From: Druceiella hillmani
Lineage: Eukaryota; Arthropoda; Insecta; Lepidoptera; Hepialidae
Length of the DNA: 64,000 bases
NCBI GenBank assembly: GCA_039881145.1
Contig: JAYKKI010000095.1
Span: 6,128,501-6,192,500 of the forward strand
Direction of reading: 5' to 3'
The notes under the pieces are model-generated. The model was given only the letters and a program-made list of their open reading frames with translations, made no database searches and was not told the DNA's origin. The position numbers and the translations under genes were made by a program. Of this stretch, positions 34,031-44,290 are shown piece by piece. Numbering within the stretch: the first letter of the stretch is position 1; each line of letters starts with the position of its first letter.

Positions 34031-34485
34031 CAAGTAATTGGAATCTAAGCAATATGCAAATTGGCAATGGATTCCGGTTATTGACACATAGCTGATGCTA
34101 TTTAGGGATTAACCGATAGCCAACCCTCTCAATGCGGGACATGTACGTACATTTATATACCCGGAGGTATATTATTAAGTTATAGCAAAATTGCATTGTT
34201 CACTTTTTTTGTTTTTTAGTCATAGTGTACTGATAAAAAATAACTATGTTAAGTACAAACACACATGCAAACATTTAAGGTAAGTATTTTTCTTACACTA
34301 TTTACAATTTATTACATGGTAAAACAAAGTCTCTGTCTGTCTGACTAAACTACAGGTTTTCACCAATAGTGTGATTCACGAGAAAAGATTAAATCTATAA
34401 TTTCAAAGCTGGTGGTCGAATTATAATAAAAAAGCTGAAAGCTTAGCAGCATTCATAGCAATTCGAATGACAGTGTTGTCTATCT
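34031..34485. other. Stretch left of the Helitron remnant
   Basis: No further Helitron coding motif was read here. The Helitron's 5' end may lie inside but was not identified. Confidence 0.4.
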
Positions 34486-35301
34486 TTGTATTTTAAGCGG
34501 CTAGCATTTGGAATGACAATAAATAAAGTACTGGTGTGGGCTCCATAAATCTGGTATGGGCTGGAACTTCACTAGTATGGGTAACGTAAATCGTAATATC
34601 GGAGGTCGCATATTTGTTTTGTAGCATAGTTTTATCTGTAATTTCTATTTAATTAATAATTTTTGTAATTTTCAGCTATAATTTTTAAATATTTATTTTG
34701 TAGTGCAGTGTTATCTGTAATTTTTAACAGTTAACATTTGGAACAACAATAAATAAAGCACAGGGCCAGACTTTGAACGTTGCTGGAATTGATCTCAGTT
34801 TTCAATGTTTTTCACACAGCCAATTATACGTTGGCCTATCACGTGTGACATCAAAATATAACATGGTGATTTTTGCACCTAATCAGGCGAAAATAACAAA
34901 TGTTATATATAAAGAAATATTTTAGGTTCGGTAAAGACACGTCTTCTGATTGTTAAATCTCTTGGATTAATTATTTTATAATTCTTAGTGAATATTAATA
35001 AGTAATTATAATACACTTCTTATAATACACTAGAAGTGCATTATAATACACTTCAGTAAAATTTCTAGCTAACATTTAGTAATCATTACGTTGTTTTATG
35101 AATAAAAAGAGTCAGAAAAAAAATCTACTTCAGTAGTATTCTGAACTACCCTACAAGCTCTACGCAACAGTCCGATAGATACACTTATTATTTTATTACG
35201 CCTGATCGATCTATAAATACGAATTGACTCAGAAAAAATTCATACGTCTGAGAATTTTCCTTTTTGACACCTATCCGTGCAAAGCCGTTTTGGGTCGCTA
35301 G
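34486..35301 (+). mobile_element. Helitron 3' portion with helicase remnant and CTAG terminus
   Basis: Two kinds of evidence agree. First, 34734-34925 encodes the end of the Helitron-type Pif1 helicase (separate entry). Second, 376 bp past its stop lies 'tatccgtgcaaagccg', 'ttttgggtcgctag' and then T. This matches the Helitron 3' end I know from moths: a short GC-rich hairpin followed by CTAG, inserted before a T. The terminus is 35298-35301. Helitrons transpose as rolling-circle elements without target-site duplication, so none is expected. The Rep nuclease domain and 5' end are absent, so it cannot move by itself. A hairpin cacttct/agaagtg lies at about 35015-35039. Confidence 0.8.
34734..34925 (+). 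pseudogene. Helitron helicase (Pif1-type) C-terminal remnant
   Basis: The frame reads TFGTTINKAQGQTLNVAGID, LSFQCFSHSQLYVGLSRV, TSKYNMVIFAPNQAKI and TNVIYKEIF before a tag stop (34923-34925). The INKAQGQTL..GIDL..F.HSQLYVGLSRV series is helicase motifs V and VI of the Pif1-like domain fused to Rep in Helitrons, and the NVIYKEIF end is typical. Upstream, 34492-34527 reads FKRLAFGMTINK, the same motif, then diverges. The start of the motif is therefore present twice about 230 bp apart, with the first copy broken. Stops separate it from any upstream frame. In life the helicase unwinds donor DNA; this piece is non-functional. Confidence 0.85.
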
Positions 35302-35440
35302 TATTAATATGTTTTTTCACTACATGAGTAATGTATTGCCTTTGACAAATATAAAATGTCATACATTTTTAGAAAACCACGAATTTTCACAATTACGCTA
35401 GAATTTACCAGTACATTTTGTCCATTAATTCATTTTTTTC
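35302..35440. other. Short unique stretch
   Basis: Nothing recognised. Confidence 0.4.
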
Positions 35441-35760
35441 ATCATTTTGTCTTTATAATTTTCCGAGAAAAGCGGAAATAGATATATTTTTGTAGACAAT
35501 TTCTAAAATATCCTTGGAATTCCAAAACAATGTTGTTTCATCGTTTATTTTATTTAACCTAACTAAATTTTTTATGTAAATATAACTTTGTAAGTTAGCT
35601 ATTGAAATATACGCGGGTTAATATATTTTATCACTATGCCAAATTCCAATTTTTCATATAAATCGGTTTCTGAGAAAAATGGTTATGACAGATGACGAAT
35701 TTGTGAATGATCTTCTAAAGATTCCGGTTTTTCCTATAATGGTTCAAAACAAGCTATTTT
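35441..35760 (-). repeat. Family-1 dispersed repeat, fragment
   Basis: Family blocks 'aatcggtttctgagaaaaat', 'gaatgatcttctaaagattc' and 'ccggtttttcctataatggt' match the ends of the copies at 15.9 and 46.9 kb. The left end is not defined. Confidence 0.5.
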
Positions 35761-36639
35761 ATTAAGTAGTGTTACTAACACATTTCACGATTAATTAAGT
35801 AAAAAAAAATTAGAAAATGTTTTTGCAGTTGGCAAATGTCTGTCAAAAATAAAATTCTAAAATATAAATACTTATATCGTCGTGTACGTCCGTCTGTAAA
35901 AGTCCCACAGTGTCAATAATTGTATATCTTACTGCATAAAATGTTTCCACTTTTTTATATGTTTATACATAAAAAAATGTTTTCCGAATTATGAATGTGA
36001 ACTAGTGCATGTGTATTTATGCAAGTGGCCAAAAAATGTGAACTAAAATGAAAAAAATTAGATCGAAAAATAATTCCATGTAATGTAATACGTAATAAAG
36101 GACGTGGCTATATTTAATACAGATGACATTATAAAAGACAATTTTTTTCGTTGAAATCGTAACGATGACAGTGATTGCATATTATGCTTTATTTCAAAAA
36201 CCGGTGAAAATTTCAATACAGTATCTTAACATTTTCTTCTCAGCTTTATATTTAGAATTACCTTTGTAAATTATAGGTACATATTCTTTGTTACATTCTG
36301 TAAAATTACATTCAATACAATTTTATGCATGTTATAGTAAAGAAAATAGCATAAAATACAAGTTTCTTAAAATAGTTTGATTCCTGAATTTAAAGTGTTT
36401 ACAGTGGCTGAATGAAACTGGGAGTATATTTTCCTTTTCAGTAGATTCCTCTTGAATGAAACAAATACAAGAGGCGTAATTTAAAACATAAATAAGTTTA
36501 ATATTTATCAACTTACAAAGCCTTTATTTACTGAGATTTATTGTCGATTATAGACAGCTAAAAATGAGGCTAAATATCGCGATAAACGCAATACTTTTGA
36601 GAACAAATGCCTGGGTTACCTAAAAACTTCGTCCGTCAA
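35761..36639. other. AT-rich stretch without recognisable gene
   Basis: 35870-35900 ('cgtcgtgtacgtccgtctgt') may be a family-1 trace; otherwise nothing. Confidence 0.45.
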
Positions 36640-37700
36640 TATTTAAATACACATAGTTTAAATTCTATATTTGAATAAAATAAACTCCTGTGTGAGTTTA
36701 TGTATAACTTTGATATCAAATGACATACATCGAAAATCAAACTCCCTTTCATGCATCTCAGTGTATTCAACTGTTCACTGAAATAACCATACTCATAGTT
36801 TATATGTATCCTATATCTAAATAACTAAACACCCATATAAGTATGTGTATGACGTTGATATTAAACGAAATATATGGATAATCAATTGGGTATTTGACTA
36901 AATTTTTTTTATTACATTAATCATAATTTCAAGGTACAAGCTGATGAGTGAAACATTTTTTTAATAATCTCAAAAAATTGACCGAGTTATAAAAGTTTAA
37001 ATTTAACCTTTAGAGAAGGACGGCAATACTGTGTTGTGAGGTCATTTTTAATATTGCACATTATATTCTACGAGAGGAAAAGAGACAGAGATATACCCAG
37101 CTCTATCTGTGTCTTCAAATTTAGAAGCCTATAACTGGCTTATTTTTTAATCAATTCTTGCATTTTTTTCAAGACTGGTTTTTAATTAACTTATATTTCA
37201 CAATATCGTACGAAAAATATCAAAATTTAGAATTAGTCAACTACCGTATTATCATGCGAGCAGGCAGTGTATTCAACTGTTCATTAAAATAAACATACTC
37301 ATAGTTTAATTCCTATTTTCGAATTACTCCCATATATGTATATTTATATATAACTTGGATATTCACGAAATACACCAAAAATTAAACTCTCTTGCGAGCA
37401 GGCGGAGTATTCAGCTATTCGCTAAAATAAACATACTCGTAGTTTAATTCCTATATTCAAATAAACTCCCATATATGTATAATTATGTATAACTTTGATA
37501 TCCACGAAATACACCAAAAATTAAACTCTCTTGCGAGCAGGCGGAGTATTCAGCTATTCGCTAAAATAAACATACTCGTAGTTTAATTCCTATATTCAAA
37601 TAAATAAACTCGCGTATGAATTACGTATGTATAACTTTTCTTTCGATGAAATACATCGAAAAATAAACTCCCTTGCAGCCAACCAGTGTATTCATCTGTT
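36640..37700. repeat. ~138-bp array in two blocks
   Basis: Right block: 'gcgagcaggc' at 37257, 37394 and 37533 (steps 137 and 139), with a diverged unit ending about 37700. Each unit carries 'gtattcaactgttc', 'aaataaacatactcatagtt', 'cccatatatgtata' and 'gaaatacaccaaaaattaaa'. Left block 36640-36880: two older diverged units with the same landmarks. Between them (36881-37256) is non-repetitive AT-rich DNA. Confidence 0.85.
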
Positions 37701-37749
37701 CTAGTTTCGATTTTGCATCAAATTACGATCTGATACCTCAGATGCTATC

Positions 37750-38089
37750 TGTTATTACATATAGGATGTAACGGAATACATTACGCGTTCCGCTTCGCCG
37801 CGTATCGACCTCCGGGCAAACGCGATACGACCGCGTGGGACATAAATTCACGTCACGCTTCCTATCTGCTTATCATATTACGAACGCTCATAACTTACGT
37901 GGCGCTGCTAAGAACTCGTTGCACTCCGCTGCAACAGCTGCATAGAAATATTGCATAAAATTTGAACAGTTACGCGGCGCGGTCCCGCTGCAATCGTCTC
38001 GGCTGGAAACTTTTTGCGGACTTTTGAATTTAACACGAAATAAATTTGCCGACGAGACAGTCGAGCGCCTGCGAGTTTTCGAACGAGAC
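37750..38089. other. GC-balanced, CpG-rich block split by a transposon
   Basis: 'acgcgttccgcttcgccgcg', 'gacctccgggcaaacgcgat' and 'ttacgcggcgcggtcccgct' make this one of the most CpG-rich places in the window. The hAT-like element at 38090 interrupts it; the sequence resumes at 38907 ('cgttgtttagagtttttgta'). No frame or motif is recognised. Promoter-like or conserved regulatory DNA is possible. Confidence 0.4.
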
Positions 38090-38185
38090 TAGGGTTGCCA
38101 AGTGTCCGGGATTTCCGGGACTGTCCCGGAAACGTAAAAAAATGCAGTAATTCTTAAAAATTGTCTTTACTAGCATTTTTTGAAT

Positions 38186-38345
38186 CTTGAATATTGAATA
38201 TATTTGGCGTTAATTTTGTAGAAATTCATTATTCAGAATTAAATGAAACCACGTGATGTAGTATTATTTCTACTTTATTTAAGTTCTTTACCACGACCTA
38301 GGTTTCATTGTATTACATCTTCAGGTGGGATATTAGCAAAGAATC
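38186..38345 (-). mobile_element. Hammerhead-bearing retroposon, single arm (copy C), nested in hAT
   Basis: It shares 'attgaatatatttggcgtta', 'aatgaaaccacgtgatgtag' and 'taccacgacctaggttt' with copies A and B. It ends just past the hammerhead ('ggtgggatattagcaaag'), so it is one unit rather than an inverted pair. The constant outer end is present. A target duplication is not clear (only 'gaatc' recurs nearby). Confidence 0.75.
38292..38331 (-). ncRNA. Degenerate hammerhead-like motif, copy C
   Basis: Core words CTGAAGA, GAAA and GTC are present on the minus strand and stem I is intact. However, three bases of stem II are deleted ('gatgtaatacaatgaaac' instead of 'gatgttgtaatacaacgaaac' minus its end), so stem II cannot form as in the other copies. 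Probably inactive. Confidence 0.45.
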
Positions 38346-38906
38346 GGACTCGGACATAATTTCAAATTCGAATTAATTGCGAAGAGCCATGCTCTAGAAT
38401 TTATCAGTCACTATTAAATAATCCTGATAGCAATAAATTGATTAAAATAATAAAAAAAGATAAGAACAAATTAAATACTGTCATTGTCAGACTATGAAAT
38501 TTAAACTCCTAATTGCAATTAGATAAAATTAATTATCGAAAGAGAAGAAAATCGTTACAATTTTCTTAGTGCCTAATATCAGTATTAACTTCTCATAATT
38601 TTGATAAACATGACTAACGTTACGATTGTTTTATGTTAAATTATCATTAATTAATGAGTCAGTCACTATCGTTAAAAATGTTACTTTATGTTCGATAGTA
38701 CAAGACAATTTTAATTTATTTTGATGGACAAAGCTAATTATTTTCCTTAAACTACTTGCTATTATAGTATTTTGATTTTTAAAATGAAATAAATTATTAC
38801 TTTAATGAGATTTTAATTTTAACTTTGCTTTAAATTCCACGTTATCACGCTGTAGTAAAAACGTCCCGGAAAAAGCGATATTAAATGTGGCAACCCTAAA
38901 CGAGAC

Positions 38907-39157
38907 CGTTGTTTAGAGTTTTTGTACTGCAAAGCTACGTTAATTGAAACTGTTTCTGTTTTAAAGTTTATATATAATGTGTTAATATACATATCTTCCG
39001 TATGCATTTAAATAGTTCTTTATTAAACTAATTACCACTTGATTTAAACTTTTTTGTGTAAGTCATTAAGCAAGAAATATTGAATTAACTGTTTAAGTGA
39101 CAGAGCAATTATTAAGGAGTTATAATTTAAAAGTTGTCAATTGAAATTATAAAGGAA
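38907..39157. other. Short stretch without recognisable gene
   Basis: The right flank of the hAT-like element; the first ~40 bp continue the CpG-rich block. Confidence 0.4.
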
Positions 39158-39435
39158 CGACCGTCTCGCCGGCGTACTGCAGGCTTATAGAGACTCCATC
39201 TACAATAATTTATTTAGGTACCCACCCGCAGCTCAGTGGGAGATGAAGTGAGTGTTAGGCGAAAACATAATCGTCTGTTTTGCTCTAGATCTTTCTATTT
39301 ATTCATGCATGAATGAGAGAAAAAGTGATACAAGGATTATTTGTATTTCGAATTATTTGCATTTCATATAGAAAAGTTGTAAAAAGTATCGCTTTTTCTA
39401 CCCACCGTGATAATCGCTTTGGTTCCTCTATTTTT
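39158..39435 (+). repeat. Family-2 dispersed repeat, copy 3
   Basis: 'cgtctcgccggcgtactgca', 'aacataatcgtctgttttgc', 'attcatgcatgaatgagaga', 'agtgatacaaggattatttg', 'accgtgataatcgctttggt'. A short local duplication 'atttgtatttcgaattattt' / 'gcatttcatatag' is unique to this copy. This copy is closest to the sequence I remember for the family. Confidence 0.75.
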
Positions 39436-39693
39436 ATTGCTAGTAAAATTTGTATTTAACGATTCTATATTTTCATAATATTTTCCTCTGAGGCAATATA
39501 AATAAGAAAACGAAAAGGAAGATTTAGAAAGAGTAACTAGTGCATCATATGGACTTGTTATTAAAACGTTCCAAATTATTTTATCACACGTTAAAAATTA
39601 TGCGGCTCATAACAACAATGACTCGAATATGATTCGAATTTAGCTAATGTTTTTGCAATACCGCATACTATGCATGGAAAACGGGTGAGTGAG

Positions 39694-39895
39694 TGAATGT
39701 AGTATACTGCTTCATTATGTTAAATGACTCATTTGAAATTTTATTGATTCATCAAAGGAATGAATGTAGCATACTGGTTCATTATGTTAAATGACTCATT
39801 TGAAATTTTATTGATTCATTAAATGAATGAATGTAGTATACTGCTTCATTAAGTTAAATGACTGTTTTGAAGTTTTATTGATTCGTTTGATTTTT
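39694..39895. repeat. 67-bp tandem repeat, three units
   Basis: 'gaatgtagtatactgcttca' at 39694, 39762 and 39829, each followed by 'ttatgttaaatgactcattt' and 'gaaattttattgattcat'. Confidence 0.9.
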
Positions 39896-40974
39896 TAATT
39901 CAAAAACTTTTGGACGTAATTACTGAATGTACGGCTTGCGAATTGCGTTGCGTTGACTCAATGACCCGTTGATTCGCTCATCCTTCACCTTAGTGAAATT
40001 ATTGTTTATTATTTAGTACGCGTTCATTTTTTGTAGAAGTTTCATCCCTTTTTTTCTCGTAATGAATTATGTAGAGTAAGTGAGTAAAATAGATCGTATT
40101 CACGAATCCACTTGAATCTTGTTTCTGTATGAACTATAGTTAATAAGAATATTTGAGTGATACGTGAGTCTCTTATTATATCGATATCGTTCGTATCTTA
40201 TTATATCGTAATCTTATTATATCGATATTGCTTTATCATAGATCGTATCCAAATGATTTTGTGTTGGTAATTTTTGAAATGATTTGTCATTTACACAAAT
40301 GTCCGATATAGATTTTGTATACTGATATTAAATAGTGCTAGAGTCCGTTTAGAACGTTTGAATCCTTTTTGAGATACAAAGTTGTTTGATTCAGGATCAA
40401 ATTAATTAGAGTGTAACTCTATTAACACACATCTATAGATTCATTAGAAATGTTGAATCATGAGGAGAATCGATTTGTTTTTGCTGAATCGATTTAGTCA
40501 GTCATCGGCTCAGTTGATTCAGTAAGTCATTTCACTTAAGTGAATGAATATTATCCACGACCCATTTTCACCCACCTTACTTCACTAAAGCAGTAATTTG
40601 GTCGTAAAAATTTAATTAGCTATTAATACGACTTAATGTAAGTTAACGAATTTAAGGCGTGTTTCACATCAATTAGGTAGTATATTAGATTATTCTTACT
40701 CATATCCAAAAAAAGTGGTTTCTTTGCTACAAAATTATAAAAGCATATAAATTATAACTGTGCCTCGAGGTTCCACCTACACAGAATTAACTTAATTATG
40801 CCTTTCTCTCACCACTAAAAATATATATGTTGTCGAAGTCGGGAGTATATCGACAGGAATACTCGGGATGTATGGTATGGACTTCGGGATGTATAATAGA
40901 GGGGTAAATAAATAAACCAATTCCTCTGTACCTGCACTGTTCAAGCAGTGTTTCCCAACTTCTGTTACATTTTT
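39896..40974. other. Stretch enriched in TGAATC/GATTCA words
   Basis: From 39940 to 40560 short words gattca, tgaatc, gactca and agtcatt recur irregularly ('gttgaatcatgaggagaatc', 'gctgaatcgatttagtcagt'). It may be a decayed extension of the 67-bp repeat. 40560-40975 holds nothing recognised. Confidence 0.45.
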
Positions 40975-42450
40975 TACTACTGCCCTGCCTCTATAAATCG
41001 TAGCGTGAACACGTATATAGCTTATAATCTTTCTCAAAGCATGGATTTTCTGACAAAAAAGAATTTTTTTAACCGTTCCTCTAGTTTCAGAGAATAACGA
41101 AAAACAAACAAGAAAAAAACAAACTTCTCCGCTTTATTACTACTCTGATCCTATGAATCGTAGCGTAATGATACATATAGCCTATAATTTTTCTTTCTTT
41201 CTTTCTTTCTTGGTATGGGATTTCTAACCCAAAAATAAATTTTTAAATCGTACTTGTGGTTTCAGAGATTGACACAAGGAAACAGTACAGTGCCCCTGTG
41301 AATCCTAACATAACGACATATATAGCCTATAATCTTCCTCGAAGTGTGGAATTTCTGACACAAAAAAGTTATTCAAATTGTGCATGTGGTTTCAGAGATT
41401 AACTCAAATAAAAAGTAAAAAAACAAACTTTTGCTCTTTATTACTACACTGCTCTTATGAATCCTAACATAACGACATACATAGACTATAATTTTCCCCG
41501 AAGTGTGGGATTTCTTACACAAAAAAGTTATTCAAATTGGGCATGTGGTTTCAGAGATTAACACAAATAAAGAAGTAAAAAAACAAACTTTTGCTCTTTA
41601 TTACTACACTGCTCTTATGAATCCTAACATAACGACATACATAGACTATAATTTTCCCCGAAGTGTGGGATTTCTGACACAAAAAAGTTATTCAAATTGG
41701 GCATGTGGTTTCAGAGATTAACACAAATAAAGAAGTAAAAAAACAAACTTTTGCTCTTTATTACTACACTGCTCTTATGAATCCTAACATAACGACATAC
41801 ATAGACTATAATTTTCCCCGAAGTGTGGGATTTCTGACACAAAAAAGTTATTCAAATTGTGCATGTGGTTTCAGAGATTAACTCAAATAAAAAGTAAAAA
41901 AACAAACTTTTGCTCTTTATTACTACACTACTCTTATGAATCCTAACATAACGACATACATAGACTATAATTTTCCCCGAAGTGTGGGATTTCTGACACA
42001 AAAGAACTTTTGAAATCGTGCATGTGATTTCAAAGATTAACGCAAAAAAACCAGTACAAACAAACTTCCGCTTTATTACTACATTGCTCTCATATCCTAA
42101 TCCTAATATAACGACATACATAGCCTATAATCTTCCTCGAAGTATGGGATTTGTAGCACAAAATAATTTTTGAAATTATGCGTTTATTTTCAGAGATTGA
42201 CACAAACAAACAAGTAAAAAACAGTTTTTGAAATTGTGCGTGTGATTTCAGAGATTTGCAGAAATAAACATATAAAAAAACAAACTTTTGTGCTCCTCAT
42301 ATAAACTTCCTCGAAGTATGGGATTTTCAACACAAAATAATTTTTGAAATTGTGCGTGGGACAAACAAACAAGTAAAAAACAATTTTTGAAATTGTGCGT
42401 GTGATTTCAGAGATTTGCACAAACAAACATATAAAAAAACAAATTTTTGT
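40975..42450. repeat. ~159-bp satellite array, about nine units
   Basis: Landmark 'ctttattactac' at 41132, 41436, 41596, 41756, 41915 and 42070 (steps 155-160), with a variant unit between 41132 and 41436 and decayed units at both ends. Units carry 'taacataacgacatacatag', 'gaagtgtgggatttctgaca' and 'gtgcatgtggtttcagagat'. The three central units (41436-41914) are almost identical. A (TTTC)n run sits at about 41191-41212. The 72-, 89-, 78- and 77-codon frames here are repeat artefacts. Confidence 0.93.
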
Positions 42451-42500
42451 GCTACTCGTACACGAGTTTCTCGAAATGTAGAGTATACAAATAAAAAAAA

Positions 42501-42540
<40 letters not shown>
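42501..42540. repeat. (TA)n microsatellite
   Basis: Alternating T and A directly after the 159-bp array. Confidence 0.95.
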
Positions 42541-42542
<2 letters not shown>

Positions 42543-42859
42543 AAATATTAATACCGCCACAGGGTATTATTCTATGTACATATTAAATCCCTTGCTCACA
42601 TCTATCGTGGACGAATATTTTCGAGCAGAAAATCCTTCATCTTCTGATCAAAGTTGCTAGCAAATTATAGTATTTTGTTTAATAAATATTTTTAATATAA
42701 ATTATTTCTGTTACCCGCCATTCTGTGAGGCAAAAAGGATAAAATTTTAGAAAGTCTACGCTATGTTTATTAGCACACAAACGTTGGAATTCCAATTTAT
42801 TTGTCACGTCTCTTCGCTTACCAATTAATCGATCAAAACGCCAGTACGTGAACGTAACA

Positions 42860-43100
42860 AATCGGTACAAATTAAAGGCATTCCCGTCGGTGGCGACGAA
42901 TTATTAATTACGAAACTTCAAAAACGAGAGATCTCCCCCCGTCCAATCGGATGAAATCATTTTGTTCAAATGACGGAAGTTAAACGTTAACGATCGAGGA
43001 AACAAATCAGGTTTTAGATAATAAGCAAAAAACTCTCGCCCGTATTCACGCTCCAGTGAGTCGGCATCTCATTAATGGGTCCTTAGATACGCTCCTGCCC
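42860..43100. other. GC-balanced unique block with homeodomain-type ATTA words
   Basis: 'ggcattcccgtcggtggcga', 'cgaattattaattacgaaac', 'tctccccccgtccaatcgga', 'tcacgctccagtgagtcggc'. No frame is supported. Candidate regulatory element. Confidence 0.35.
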
Positions 43101-43111
43101 TTTTATATTCC

Positions 43112-43400
43112 GAGTGTGGAGAGTGTTTTATCTTATATTCCTGTTTTATACATCGTAAATTTAAAATTAATGAATTTAAAATGACATATTGAGCTCTCTC
43201 ATTTAGATTATTTGTTGCAAATTGTATATTTGTTTCACTTTTCTGTAGTATTTTGCGAGTGTGGAGAGTGTTTTATCTTATATTCCTATTTTAAACATCG
43301 TAAATTATGGTAAATTTAAGATTAATGAATTTAAAATAACATATGAAGCTGTCTCATTTAGATTATTTTTCAAAAATTGTATGTTTGTTTAATATTTTTT
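43112..43400. repeat. 145-bp tandem duplication
   Basis: 'gagtgtggagagtgttttat' at 43112 and 43257. 'cttatattcct', 'acatcgtaaat', 'attaatgaatttaaaat' and 'ctcatttagattattt' follow in both copies. Confidence 0.9.
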
Positions 43401-43669
43401 CTTTTTTATACGTGCATGTAGTCAGATAAGCTGTTTTTCTTATTCGTCAAAATTATCGACGTTAATGAACATCAATATTTCGAGTTCGACGATAATCGGT
43501 AATCGATGTTTTTGCTGCCGATACTAGTTTTCCATTCAGTACAGTATTAGGAATAATTTACAACAATAACAAAAATAACTCGGTGAACAAGAAGTTTAGA
43601 AAATGTAGCATAACAAAAAATTGTAACTTTAAACTGTAAAGTAAAAATGCACCCGTATGGTTCTAATAC

Positions 43670-44290
43670 GCTAGTAAGAAGCTGGTATTTTTTTAAAATA
43701 TAAAAACAGACCGTTTAACAATTTACAATCAAGAAAGAGAAACATATAAAATACAATTTGAAACCGTAATAAAAAAACAAAAAACTGTTTTCTGAAGCTC
43801 GTTTATAAATATATTTTTAATATATCAAGAATTGTTGCTAAGAAGAAAAAAGTAGCGATAAAAGTCTAATTAAGCACTTAATAACTTTTTAGAAACGATT
43901 ATAAAATAAAAAAATGAATCAAACGTAAATTGCAACTGACAGAAAGAATATTAATATACTCGTTCTGCGTTATCAAAATGAAGATTTTTGAGTTCTTTCC
44001 CAATTTTACGTATATTTTTTCAACAAACCTGTAGGGCCTGCGATTTTTATGGATAAGTGTGTTACATTTCAGTATAAGAACACAATGACAAAAATGCGCA
44101 CTTTGTTTCATCTTATTGCTTCAAAGTGTTCCGTAGAAATAACATTTACAAACCTTTATGAAAAATACTCGAACTTTACAAAAAATATGAGCTTTCCTAT
44201 TTATCCGATTGTTGTTTTAAATAAGACATTTTCTACGAGCTTATTTTAATTTTCTCTATTCAAAAGTATTATTTTTATTCTTGTAACACC
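43670..44290. repeat. Family-3 dispersed repeat, copy 1
   Basis: It matches 57870-58565 in order and orientation: 'gctggtatttttttaaaata' vs 'ccggtattttttataatata', 'ttccgtagaaataacattta' vs 'ttccatagaaatagcattta', then 'atgagctttcctatttatcc', 'acgagcttattttaattttc' and 'tattcaaaagtatta'. The match is diverged but collinear over ~600 bp. No terminal structure or open frame identifies its class. Confidence 0.6.

Larger units (their letters stand above)
38082..38906. mobile_element. hAT-like DNA transposon, non-autonomous, with 8-bp target duplication
   Basis: Target duplication aacgagac lies at 38082-38089 and 38899-38906. The element (38090-38898, 809 bp) has perfect 11-bp terminal inverted repeats, tagggttgcca and tggcaaccctA. 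Subterminal 'cccggaaacgt' and 'acgtcccgga' are also inverted. An 8-bp duplication and TAGGG-type ends are hallmarks of the hAT superfamily. No transposase motif is present inside, so it would need a transposase in trans. The interior contains a nested hammerhead retroposon (about 38186-38345), inserted later. Confidence 0.88.

Noticed and set aside
33834..34067. Tyr-Ile repeat frames here and at 29.6, 30.6, 42.3 and 63.5 kb
   Set aside because: They are translations of (TA)n microsatellites.
35015..35039. Hairpin cacttct/agaagtg taken as the Helitron terminus
   Set aside because: It is not followed by CTRR at the right distance, whereas the GC-rich hairpin at about 35275-35297 with CTAG fits much better.
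36941..36954. CTGATGAGTGAAAC, which contains both hammerhead core words
   Set aside because: Only a single base separates CTGATGA and GAAA candidates, so no stem II can form, and no GTC with stem I partner follows.
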